Below are positions 1 to 6,242 of a stretch of 6,699 nt of DNA, one piece after another (the stretch's first letter is position 1; each line of letters opens with the position of its first letter). The position numbers and the translations under genes were made by a program. This DNA is from Bacillota bacterium (GTDB lineage Bacteria > Bacillota > Tb-RUG-66), in the NCBI GenBank assembly GCA_016288255.1, contig JAEEYS010000120.1:1-6699 (forward strand), in the 5' to 3' direction. Under the pieces are notes generated by a model. It was not told where the DNA came from, did not search any database, and worked only from the letters and a program-made list of their open reading frames with translations.

Positions 1-170
1 TCCCCCATGACCATGACCAAACCTGTTGTCACAGCTGTTTCACAAGCCACTCTGGCATTTTGATCTTTTGTTAAAATAGCATCTAGTATCGCATCGGAAA
101 TTTGGTCGCAGATCTTGTCCGGATGCCCGGCCGTGACCGATTCCGATGTAAATAAATATTTTCTGCTCAT
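1..170 (-). CDS. metK: S-adenosylmethionine synthetase, N-terminal part (runs off the window)
   Basis: MetK makes S-adenosylmethionine from ATP and methionine in the cytosol. Only the first 56 residues lie in the window; the gene continues past base 1. The visible protein starts [19 protein letters not shown]. It contains the family's ATP/Mg motif GHPDK at residues 15-19 (His16 and Asp18, equivalent to the catalytic histidine and Mg ligand), then [11 protein letters not shown], and ACETAVTTG at 42-50 with the conserved Glu44. The ATG at 168-170 is preceded on the minus strand by GGAGG ten bases upstream, and the N-terminus matches the usual MetK start. Upstream on the same strand are a SAM-I riboswitch, terminator and promoter, so the gene is very likely shut off by its own product. 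Nothing is odd in the visible part. Identity is essentially certain; completeness cannot be judged. Confidence 0.97.
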   Translation of the reverse strand, partial: MSRKYLFTSESVTAGHPDKICDQISDAILDAILTKDQNARVACETAVTTGLVMVMG

Positions 171-209
171 GATTTATGCGCCTCCCTACGTATTGATAAA
201 ATAGTCTAT

Positions 210-237
210 AAAAAAAGCCTTCTCAAAAAGAAGGCTT
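210..237 (-). terminator. Intrinsic terminator of the metK SAM riboswitch
   Basis: Read on the minus strand, AAGCCTTCT (237-229) and AGAAGGCTT (223-215) form a perfect 9-bp stem with a 5-base loop. The 3' arm runs into seven consecutive T. It lies between the aptamer and the metK start codon, which is where the expression platform of a transcriptional SAM-I switch belongs. It should form when SAM is bound and stop transcription before metK. Confidence 0.93.
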
Positions 238-249
238 ACTTTTCCATAC

Positions 250-342
250 TCTTATCTTGCAAAGTAATTGCAGGAATTAGCACCGTGCATTTGCCGGTTG
301 CTGGGTTTCACCGGGCCTTCCCCTCCACCTCTCTGGATAAGA
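250..342 (-). ncRNA. SAM-I (S-box) riboswitch aptamer controlling metK
   Basis: On the minus strand the segment carries the S-box core in order: P1 5' strand TCTTATC, then AGAGAGGTGGAGGG, GGCCCGGTGAAACCC, GCAACC, GGTGCTAATTCC, and the P1 3' strand GATAAGA. P1 is therefore a 7-bp helix joining 342-336 with 256-250. P4 is a short hairpin, TGCAA/TTGCA with loop TTACT. The family binds S-adenosylmethionine. Here it sits between a strong promoter and a terminator ahead of metK, giving feedback control of SAM synthesis. The core motifs are nearly canonical, so a functional aptamer is expected. Confidence 0.96.
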
Positions 343-363
343 TATTCAAATGTTGCATGATGA

Positions 364-392
364 ATTATAACAGACAAGCCTCACCTTGTCAA
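364..392 (-). promoter_or_regulatory. Consensus vegetative promoter for the metK transcript
   Basis: On the minus strand TTGACA (392-387) and TATAAT (369-364) match the sigma-70/sigma-A consensus exactly and are separated by 17 bases. Transcription would start near 356, about 15 bases before the aptamer's P1 helix, as expected for a riboswitch leader. A perfect promoter followed by a repressing riboswitch fits a gene controlled mainly by attenuation. Confidence 0.9.
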
Positions 393-505
393 TTTTCTTT
401 TTAAAAAGAAAAGCGCCGAATAAGGCATAAGAGAGGTAAGGGTCCTGCCGTTGGGGAAAGAGCAAAATAAAAAGGATATTTATTGCTTTTGGAAAGGAGT
501 TTTTA

Positions 506-534
506 TTTACTAGACGATCTTTTTATTGTACAAT
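506..534 (+). promoter_or_regulatory. Probable sigma-A promoter of the repeat-protein gene
   Basis: TTTACT (506-511, 4/6 to consensus) and TACAAT (529-534, 5/6) are separated by 17 bases. Transcription would start near 541, leaving a leader of about 50 bases before the ATG at 590. The rest of the divergent spacer (393-505) shows only an imperfect hairpin (AGCAA at 461-465 with TTGCT at 483-487). No stress-sigma promoter was recognised, though one cannot be ruled out by eye. Confidence 0.5.
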
Positions 535-589
535 TAGGGTGTAGCATAGAACGGAATAATGCAACTATTCTTTTGAAAGGAGCCTAACA

Positions 590-832
590 ATGGACATTAA
601 AAAGAAGATCAATGAAGTTTTGGACAAAACGGATATCGACGATAAGATCAAAAATGCGGCTGGTAATGTAAAAAACAAAGTAGAGGATATATTGGAAAAA
701 ACGGATATCGACGATAAAGTAAAAGACGCGGCCGGCAACTTGAAAGGCAAAGTAAGCGAAGCTTTGGAAAAAACAGATATCGATGATAAGATCAAAGAAA
801 AAGTAAATGAAGTCAAGGATAAAATAAAATAA
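590..832 (+). CDS. Small charged helical protein of 24-residue repeats, function unknown
   Basis: The protein has 80 residues, no signal peptide, no membrane segment and no cysteine. It is almost entirely Lys, Asp, Glu, Ile and Val and should form amphipathic helices. The heptad KTDIDDK recurs at residues 13, 37 and 61, giving an exact 24-residue period. Units 13-36 and 37-60 are full (KTDIDDKxKxAAGNxKxKV, ending in LE), and 61-80 is a shorter final unit. AAAGGAG seven bases before the ATG supports the start. The gene has its own promoter and terminator and is divergent from metK. The composition recalls CsbD-like, LEA-like or apolipoprotein-like helical proteins, several of which are stress-linked, but it lacks the CsbD sequence pattern, so I assign no family. 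It is probably cytosolic. That it is a real gene is well supported; the role is unknown. Confidence 0.85.
   Translation: MDIKKKINEVLDKTDIDDKIKNAAGNVKNKVEDILEKTDIDDKVKDAAGNLKGKVSEALEKTDIDDKIKEKVNEVKDKIK
626..829 (+). repeat. Three in-frame 72-base tandem units inside the repeat-protein gene
   Basis: Units begin at 626, 698 and 770, each with an AAAACRGATATCGAYGATAA block. The first two copies of this 20-base block are identical; the third differs at two positions, both silent. The spacing is exactly 72 bases. Outside the block the DNA has diverged mostly at synonymous or conservative sites. This suggests growth by internal duplication followed by selection on the protein. Confidence 0.85.
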
Positions 833-854
833 AAATAGATCATAAACTCAAGAG

Positions 855-883
855 ACCCGCTCAAAAGCGGGTTTTCTTTTTTT
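855..883 (+). terminator. Intrinsic terminator of the repeat-protein gene
   Basis: ACCCGCT (855-861) and AGCGGGT (866-872) form a 7-bp GC-rich stem with a 4-base loop. A T-rich tail (TTTCTTTTTTT) follows. It begins 22 bases after the stop codon of the repeat-protein gene. Confidence 0.92.
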
Positions 884-911
884 GCGGGGTTATGCGATAA
901 AAACGGCGAAA

Positions 912-963
912 ACAGTACAAACAAAAGGGAAAAGAAAAGCTTTGCGATAGGAGATTGTACTGT
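912..963. repeat. 9-bp perfect inverted repeat between two facing terminators
   Basis: ACAGTACAA (912-920) and TTGTACTGT (955-963) are exact reverse complements separated by 34 bases. They lie in the stretch 884-1009, which contains no credible gene, between the terminators of two convergent units. There is no T tract, so it is not a third terminator. A protein-binding dyad, a hairpin in a read-through RNA, or chance are all possible. Confidence 0.4.
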
Positions 964-1009
964 CAAGGAGCAGGAAAGTACCTTGTAAAATAAAAAGTTT
1001 CCCAAAACG

Positions 1010-1054
1010 ATAAAATACAAAACCCCGATCCTATGATCAAGAAACGGGGTTTTG
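1010..1054 (-). terminator. Terminator downstream of the ytxH/DUF948 pair
   Basis: On the minus strand CAAAACCCCG (1054-1045) pairs perfectly with CGGGGTTTTG (1027-1018) across a 17-base loop, and TATTTTATCG follows. It is placed 65 bases after the DUF948 stop codon. The loop holds GATC twice, which could pair and shorten the effective loop. The T tract is interrupted, so termination may be incomplete; the stem also works in the opposite direction only weakly, since A runs follow it there. Confidence 0.75.
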
Positions 1055-1119
1055 ATAAAAATAAAAGCTGTTTTGTTTTTGATTTTTACAAGAAAAAGAG
1101 GAATACTTTTCCTTATATG

Positions 1120-1650
1120 TTAAGATTCCTGCGGCGCGATATTTTCGTCTATCGTCTTTTTGCCTCTTTGATGTATCGCGGAGATCTCTTCCGCTTCTGT
1201 CGGGTTTTCTTCTCTTTCTGCGGCTTCTTCCCGATCCATATAGTCGGCTTCGGGCCCTTTGTTCTTATTTTTGTCCATTTTGGAAAAGAAATATCCAAAC
1301 CCTTTCAATACTTCGGCCATGACTTTAGAGATCTTGCCGATATTGTCGCTTTGCCCTAAAATATTGGAGGAAGTGTCGATCAAAATATCGCCGACCAATC
1401 CCAAAGATTCTCCTGCCACATCCACAGTGTTTTTGACGCTGTCGGTCAAATCTCCTGCGTTTTCCGCAATACGGGGGACCTGTTTCATCGTTCTGTCGAT
1501 TTCAGGCTGGTAATGTTTGATGGTATCATTGACAGCATTCAGTGTTTTGATGATTTTTACAAAAATAATGATCAAAAAAATTCCTGCCGTGATTCCGACC
1601 GCGTAAGCGATAAAAGCCAAAAGGTCATGTAAATTGATCATAACATTCAA
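1120..1650 (-). CDS. DUF948 (YtxG-like) membrane-anchored coiled-coil protein
   Basis: The protein has 176 residues from the TTG start chosen here. After MNVMINLHD there is one strongly hydrophobic helix (about residues 9-34, LLAFIAYAVGITAGIFLIIIFVKII). A predicted helical region with recurrent polar/apolar spacing follows (about 35-105, including HYQPEIDRTMKQVP and repeated Ser/Thr-Val turns), as in DUF948 proteins. The C-terminal 50 residues are Glu/Lys-rich and probably disordered. There is no catalytic motif. The likely location is the inner membrane with the long domain on one face; topology is not settled. DUF948 proteins such as B. subtilis YtxG are linked to general stress; their molecular role is not known. 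The gene follows ytxH by 62 bases on the same strand, so the two are probably cotranscribed. GTG at 1659 overlaps the ribosome site and ATG at 1641 is 15 bases from it, so TTG at 1650 fits best. Confidence 0.82.
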   Translation of the reverse strand: MNVMINLHDLLAFIAYAVGITAGIFLIIIFVKIIKTLNAVNDTIKHYQPEIDRTMKQVPRIAENAGDLTDSVKNTVDVAGESLGLVGDILIDTSSNILGQSDNIGKISKVMAEVLKGFGYFFSKMDKNKNKGPEADYMDREEAAEREENPTEAEEISAIHQRGKKTIDENIAPQES

Positions 1651-1656
1651 TGATTT

Positions 1657-1663
1657 CACCTCT
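1657..1663 (-). promoter_or_regulatory. Ribosome binding site that fixes a TTG start for the DUF948 gene
   Basis: On the minus strand AGAGGTG lies six bases before TTG (1650-1648). The in-frame GTG at 1659-1657 is part of this same element and so cannot be served by it. The in-frame ATG (1641-1639) is 15 bases away. The same AGAGGTG element with six-base spacing precedes the last gene of the window, showing that this organism uses it. Confidence 0.6.
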
Positions 1664-1712
1664 TTATCCCTTTTCTATTCCAATAGAAGAAGGAAAAATT
1701 TTCCATCTTTTA

Positions 1713-1955
1713 TTAGTCTTCCGGAACACTTTCTTTTTTATTCATGATCTTTTCTATTACGATATCTTTTCTTTTTTTCATATCATCAATTGTTTTATTT
1801 GCTGTATTGGTCAATTGTTTTACTGTTTCTTCTCCGGACTGCGGCGCAAAGATCATGCCGACGCAAACGCCTACGGCAACGCCAACCAGGAGCCCTACAC
1901 TTACACCGATCACAACTTTTTTGGCTGCGCAGTTGCATGAATCATTGTTTTTCAT
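1713..1955 (-). CDS. YtxH-family small membrane protein with a glycine zipper
   Basis: The protein has 80 residues. A short hydrophilic N-terminus with Cys7 and Cys9 (CNC) is followed by one membrane helix at about 13-37. The junction FAPQSGEETVKQL (36-48) is the family's hallmark. A charged helical C-terminus rich in Lys, Glu and Asp ends the protein. Glycines fall at 17, 21, 25, 29 and 33, an unbroken GxxxG series suited to tight helix packing. The ATG at 1955 has AGGAGGG at six-base spacing. YtxH proteins are general-stress proteins in B. subtilis and relatives, with no known enzymatic role. The DUF948 gene follows directly, matching the ytxG/ytxH neighbours of B. subtilis but in the reverse order. 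No convincing promoter was found upstream; TATAAA at 2017-2012 has no good -35 partner. Family assignment is firm, function is not. Confidence 0.9.
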   Translation of the reverse strand: MKNNDSCNCAAKKVVIGVSVGLLVGVAVGVCVGMIFAPQSGEETVKQLTNTANKTIDDMKKRKDIVIEKIMNKKESVPED

Positions 1956-2085
1956 TCTTATCCCTCCTAAAAAACATTGGTTATTCTTATTTTACTCCAA
2001 TTCACACTATTTTTATAGCTTAAATTGAGAATTTCTGTGATTTTTTCTTCTTTTTTTAAGAAGGGTCTTTTGGTTCCTTCTGTAT

Positions 2086-2187
2086 AAAAAGGGGAAAGAT
2101 GGAAAAGATAAAAGAGGACCAAAAACAGAAAAAGGATAAAATAAGAGAAAATAGAAGAAAAAAAGAGAGAATGAGAGAAAATGAAGA
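2086..2187. other. Homopurine-like tract in the ytxH-groES spacer
   Basis: The gene-free stretch 1956-2368 holds few recognised elements before the groE promoter. Within it, 92 of 102 bases at 2086-2187 are purines on the plus strand, mostly A with G. A 42-codon frame at 2099-2227, opening with an AAGGGG-preceded ATG, encodes a Lys/Glu/Arg-rich N-terminal part; it runs into the groE -35 region and is probably not a gene. Just left of the tract, AGAAGG (2059-2064) can pair with CCTTCT (2076-2081). No function is assigned. Confidence 0.45.
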
Positions 2188-2223
2188 TTTTTGCTTAATT
2201 TTGGAAACTCAGACCTGTTGCGT

Positions 2224-2252
2224 TTGAAACGGAAATCTCTTAATATAATAAT
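2224..2252 (+). promoter_or_regulatory. Probable sigma-A promoter of groES-groEL
   Basis: TTGAAA (2224-2229) and AATAAT (2247-2252) are 17 bases apart, so transcription would start near 2259, inside the CIRCE operator. A better -10, TATAAT at 2244-2249, pairs only with TTGCGT (2218-2223) at a long 20-base spacing. Either reading puts the operator over the start site, the usual geometry for HrcA repression. Confidence 0.65.
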
Positions 2253-2256
2253 TGTA

Positions 2257-2283
2257 TTAGCACTCGATTATATCGAGTGCTAA
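2257..2283 (+). promoter_or_regulatory. CIRCE operator (HrcA binding site) for groES-groEL
   Basis: TTAGCACTC-N9-GAGTGCTAA matches the CIRCE consensus exactly on both arms. The dyad extends inward (GAT and ATC) to 12-bp arms with three bases between. HrcA, stabilised by GroEL, binds CIRCE and represses transcription; on heat shock GroEL is titrated by unfolded proteins and the operon opens. The hrcA gene is not in the window. Confidence 0.98.
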
Positions 2284-2368
2284 TAAATTCAGAAAGATAA
2301 AAAATTCATACTATTTGGTATGCACAATTTTTATATTACTGCAATATAAATTGAAGGAGGAATATTGT

Positions 2369-2653
2369 ATGAACATTAAACCTTTGGGAGAAAACCTATT
2401 AGTAAAATTGGTTGAAAACGAACAAAAAACAAAAGGCGGCGTTATCTTGCCCGATAATGCGCAGGAAAAACCACAGGAAGCAAAAGTGCTGGCAGTTGGT
2501 TCCGGCGCGTGGGTAGACGGAAAAAGAGTACCGCTGGAAGTCGCTGTGGGAGATACCGTTCTTTTCTCTAAATATGCCGGCACGGAAGTAAAGGTAGAAG
2601 GAGAAAAATACCTGATTTTAAGAGAAAGCGATGTTTTGGCAGTGATCGGATAA
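2369..2653 (+). CDS. groES: Co-chaperonin GroES (Hsp10)
   Basis: GroES is the heptameric lid of the GroEL chaperonin in the cytosol. The 94 residues match the family length. The N-terminal strand [13 protein letters not shown] is followed by the mobile loop (about 17-34), whose GroEL-contacting tripeptide Val25-Ile26-Leu27 sits in GGVILP. Then come [29 protein letters not shown] and the C-terminal ESDVLAVIG. An upstream in-frame ATG at 2315 would add 18 residues unlike any GroES and has no ribosome site; the ATG at 2369 has AAGGAGG eight bases before it. The gene is first in the operon, 63 bases before groEL, under a CIRCE-controlled promoter, with a leader of about 110 bases. The usual Arg of the N-terminal PLGDRV motif is Asn here (PLGENL), a tolerated variation. 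Confidence 0.98.
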   Translation: MNIKPLGENLLVKLVENEQKTKGGVILPDNAQEKPQEAKVLAVGSGAWVDGKRVPLEVAVGDTVLFSKYAGTEVKVEGEKYLILRESDVLAVIG

Positions 2654-2713
2654 TCGTTTTTGATTTGTTTGATAAAACTTATTTTATGATATAGAAAACG
2701 TTAGGAGGAATGA

Positions 2714-4342
<1,629 letters not shown>

Positions 4343-4356
4343 GGATCCGCAAAACA

Positions 4357-4372
4357 GTTTTCGCCTGAAAAC
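4357..4372 (+). other. Small stem-loop just after groEL
   Basis: GTTTTC (4357-4362), loop GCCT, GAAAAC (4367-4372) form a perfect 6-bp hairpin 15 bases after the groEL stop and 20 bases before the terminator. With no T tract it is not a terminator. It could protect the 3' end of the chaperonin mRNA or be incidental. Confidence 0.35.
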
Positions 4373-4391
4373 GTGAAAATAAAATGATTTG

Positions 4392-4430
4392 AAAAGCCTC
4401 TGGTGGAAAGTGACAGCAGAGGCTTTTTCT
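4392..4430 (+). terminator. Intrinsic terminator of the groES-groEL operon
   Basis: AAAAGCCTCTG (4392-4402) pairs with CAGAGGCTTTT (4417-4427) in a perfect 11-bp stem with a 14-base loop. The T run TTTTTCTTT follows. It ends the groE transcript, so guaA is expected to have its own promoter. Confidence 0.93.
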
Positions 4431-4596
4431 TTGCCCGGGAAATAGAAAAAAGAGGAAAGGCAGGATATGGGGGACAGGCTGAAAAAAGAAATGGCAGAAA
4501 TGATGAAAAATAGTGAGAAGCGGCAAAATATATGATAAAATAATAACGCTGAAAAGAATGAAAAAGCAATTTGAAAGAAATAGGGGGAACCTTTTT
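4431..4596 (+). other. guaA upstream region, no riboswitch or clear promoter
   Basis: This 166-base stretch between the groE terminator and guaA is purine-rich. A 22-codon frame (4467-4535, beginning MGDRLKKEMAEMM) has GAGGAAAGG about eight bases upstream, which could be a ribosome site, but it is too short to assert as a gene. TATGAT (4531-4536) and TAAAAT (4536-4541) are possible -10 elements without a good -35. No purine or guanidine riboswitch motif was found. Confidence 0.3.
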
Positions 4597-6132
4597 ATGG
4601 ATAAAGAAATGATTGTGATCTTAGACTTTGGCGCGCAGTACAGTCAGCTGATCGCAAGGCGGGTCCGAGAAGCAAATGTATATTGTGAAATATTGCCTTT
4701 TTCCGCGTCCGTTGATCGGATCAAAGCATTGGATCCCAAGGGGATCATCTTAAGCGGCGGGCCAAACAGCGTTTATGGAGAAAACGCGCCCCAATGCGAT
4801 ATGGGCATCTTTGCGCTGAATGTACCGGTCTTGGGCATTTGCTACGGCATGCAGCTGATGTGCCAGTCTTTGGGAGGCAGTGTGGTCAGAGGAACAAAAC
4901 GGGAATACGGAAAAGCAGTCCTTCGGGTTTTGGAAGAAAAAAATCCGCTGTTTGAAGGGATATCCAAAGAAACTGTCTGCTGGATGAGTCATGGAGACCG
5001 GGTAGAAAAAATCCCGGCCGGATTTCGGATCATTGCGGACAGCGAAAGCTGCCCGGTGGGCGCTATGGCTAGTGATCAGGGGTTTTACGGGGTGCAATTC
5101 CATCCGGAGGTAGTCCATACGGAACAGGGAAAAGAGTTGTTACATAATTTCTTGTATCGTATCTGCGGCGTTCAGGGGAATTGGAACGTAGATTCGTTTA
5201 TTGAAGAAGCCATAAAAGAAATACGGGAAAAATATCCCGAAGGAAAGATCATCTGCGGACTCAGCGGCGGCGTGGATTCTTCTGTTGCGGCAGTATTGGT
5301 GCACAAAGCAGTGGGGGATAGACTGACCTGTATCTTTGTGGATCACGGCCTGTTAAGGAAAAATGAACGGGAAAGCGTGGAAGAAACGTTTCGGAAACAG
5401 TTTGATATGCATTTGATCACAGTGGACGCAAAAGAGCGGTTTTTGGGCAAATTAGCAGGTATAAAAGACCCGGAAACAAAAAGAAAGATCATCGGGAAAG
5501 AGTTCATTGAAGTGTTTGATGAAGAATCCAAAAAATTGGGGGATATCAAATATTTGGTGCAGGGGACCGTTTATCCGGACGTGATAGAAAGCGGCACGGA
5601 AACAGCGGCAGTGATCAAAAGTCATCACAACGTAGGCGGTCTTCCGGAAGATATGGAATTGAAATTGATCGAGCCATTGAGAAGCCTGTTTAAAGATGAA
5701 GTCAGAAAAGTGGGCACGGAGCTTGGGATCCCGGATGAGATCGTTTGGCGTCAGCCGTTCCCGGGGCCGGGACTGGGGATCCGTATTTTAGGCGATGTGA
5801 CAGAAGAAAAACTCAGTATCTTGCGGGAAGCAGATCATGTATTTCGGGATGAGATCAAAAAAGCCGGGCTAGAACGGGAAATATGGCAGGGATTTGCGGT
5901 CCTGCCTTCGGATATCAAAAGCGTAGGGGTCATGGGAGATGAACGGACCTACAGCTATCCTATTATTTTACGGGCTGTGACCAGCGTGGACGCCATGACG
6001 GCAGACTGGGCCAGAATTCCCTATGACGTATTGGAAAAAATCTCCAATCGGATCATCAATGAGGTGGAACATATCAATCGCGTGATCTATGATATCACGT
6101 CCAAACCACCGGGAACAATAGAATGGGAGTAG
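4597..6132 (+). CDS. guaA: GMP synthase (glutamine-hydrolysing)
   Basis: GuaA converts XMP to GMP with ATP and ammonia taken from glutamine, the last step of guanine nucleotide synthesis. The 511 residues fit the family. The N-terminal class I amidotransferase (about 5-190) has the nucleophile Cys82 in GICYGMQ and His169/Glu171 in QFHPEV. The ATP-pyrophosphatase domain (about 200-385) has the P-loop SGGVDSS (223-229), [10 protein letters not shown] and [13 protein letters not shown]. The C-terminal dimerisation/XMP-binding domain includes [12 protein letters not shown] (385-396) and ends KPPGTIEWE. An upstream in-frame ATG at 4513 would add 28 basic residues absent from the family; ATG at 4597 has AGGGGG at nine-base spacing. 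The gene stands alone after the groE terminator, with no guaB beside it. No terminator is visible after it. Confidence 0.99.
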   Translation: MDKEMIVILDFGAQYSQLIARRVREANVYCEILPFSASVDRIKALDPKGIILSGGPNSVYGENAPQCDMGIFALNVPVLGICYGMQLMCQSLGGSVVRGTKREYGKAVLRVLEEKNPLFEGISKETVCWMSHGDRVEKIPAGFRIIADSESCPVGAMASDQGFYGVQFHPEVVHTEQGKELLHNFLYRICGVQGNWNVDSFIEEAIKEIREKYPEGKIICGLSGGVDSSVAAVLVHKAVGDRLTCIFVDHGLLRKNERESVEETFRKQFDMHLITVDAKERFLGKLAGIKDPETKRKIIGKEFIEVFDEESKKLGDIKYLVQGTVYPDVIESGTETAAVIKSHHNVGGLPEDMELKLIEPLRSLFKDEVRKVGTELGIPDEIVWRQPFPGPGLGIRILGDVTEEKLSILREADHVFRDEIKKAGLEREIWQGFAVLPSDIKSVGVMGDERTYSYPIILRAVTSVDAMTADWARIPYDVLEKISNRIINEVEHINRVIYDITSKPPGTIEWE

Positions 6133-6211
6133 AGAAGGGTATATTTGGTAGGATCTGCTTTAAAGAGATAGTCCCACACGATTTGAAAAGTGGCAGAGAA
6201 CGGTATATTTG
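6131..6211 (+). repeat. 17-base direct repeat (16/17) flanking the guaA 3' spacer
   Basis: AGAGAAGGGTATATTTG (6131-6147) and AGAGAACGGTATATTTG (6195-6211) differ at one base and start 64 bases apart. The first copy begins inside the guaA stop codon; the second ends just before the hairpin ahead of the next gene. The 47 bases between them hold no gene. The repeat may be a small tandem duplication, a paired binding site, or a recombination scar. Confidence 0.6.
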
Positions 6212-6228
6212 TTGCACCAAAAAGCAAC
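6211..6228 (+). other. Short hairpin ahead of the last gene
   Basis: GTTGC (6211-6215) and GCAAC (6224-6228) form a 5-bp stem with loop ACCAAAAA, ending one base before the AGAGGTG ribosome site. It has no T tract and is weak. It may affect translation start of the last gene, or be chance. Confidence 0.3.
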
Positions 6229-6242
6229 TAGAGGTGAAACCT

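Noticed and set aside
590..832. Calling the repeat protein CsbD
   Set aside because: Size and charge are similar, but the conserved CsbD residues, including its Trp-containing motif, are absent.
565..1020. Long minus-strand open frame across the repeat-protein gene
   Set aside because: It is antisense to the repeat gene and its terminator, consists of Ser/Leu/Phe-rich sequence from the complement of Lys/Glu codons, and has no ribosome site.
1033..1359. Plus-strand open frame antisense to the DUF948 gene
   Set aside because: It begins within the terminator hairpin, is Phe/Arg-rich shadow sequence, and the minus-strand frame has a family match and a ribosome site.
1657..1659. GTG as start of the DUF948 gene
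   Set aside because: The codon is part of the AGAGGTG ribosome site itself; TTG at 1650 has ideal spacing.
1650..2028. Several overlapping plus-strand frames opposite ytxH
   Set aside because: They are complements of the YtxH glycine-zipper coding sequence and lack ribosome sites and family features.
1981..2040. Sigma-B-type promoter for the ytxH pair
   Set aside because: No GTTT/GGGTA-like pair at proper spacing was seen on the minus strand; TATAAA at 2017-2012 lacks a -35 partner.
4431..4596. Purine riboswitch ahead of guaA
   Set aside because: No paired-loop core or P1 helix of the purine aptamer, and no terminator or sequestering hairpin, could be found.
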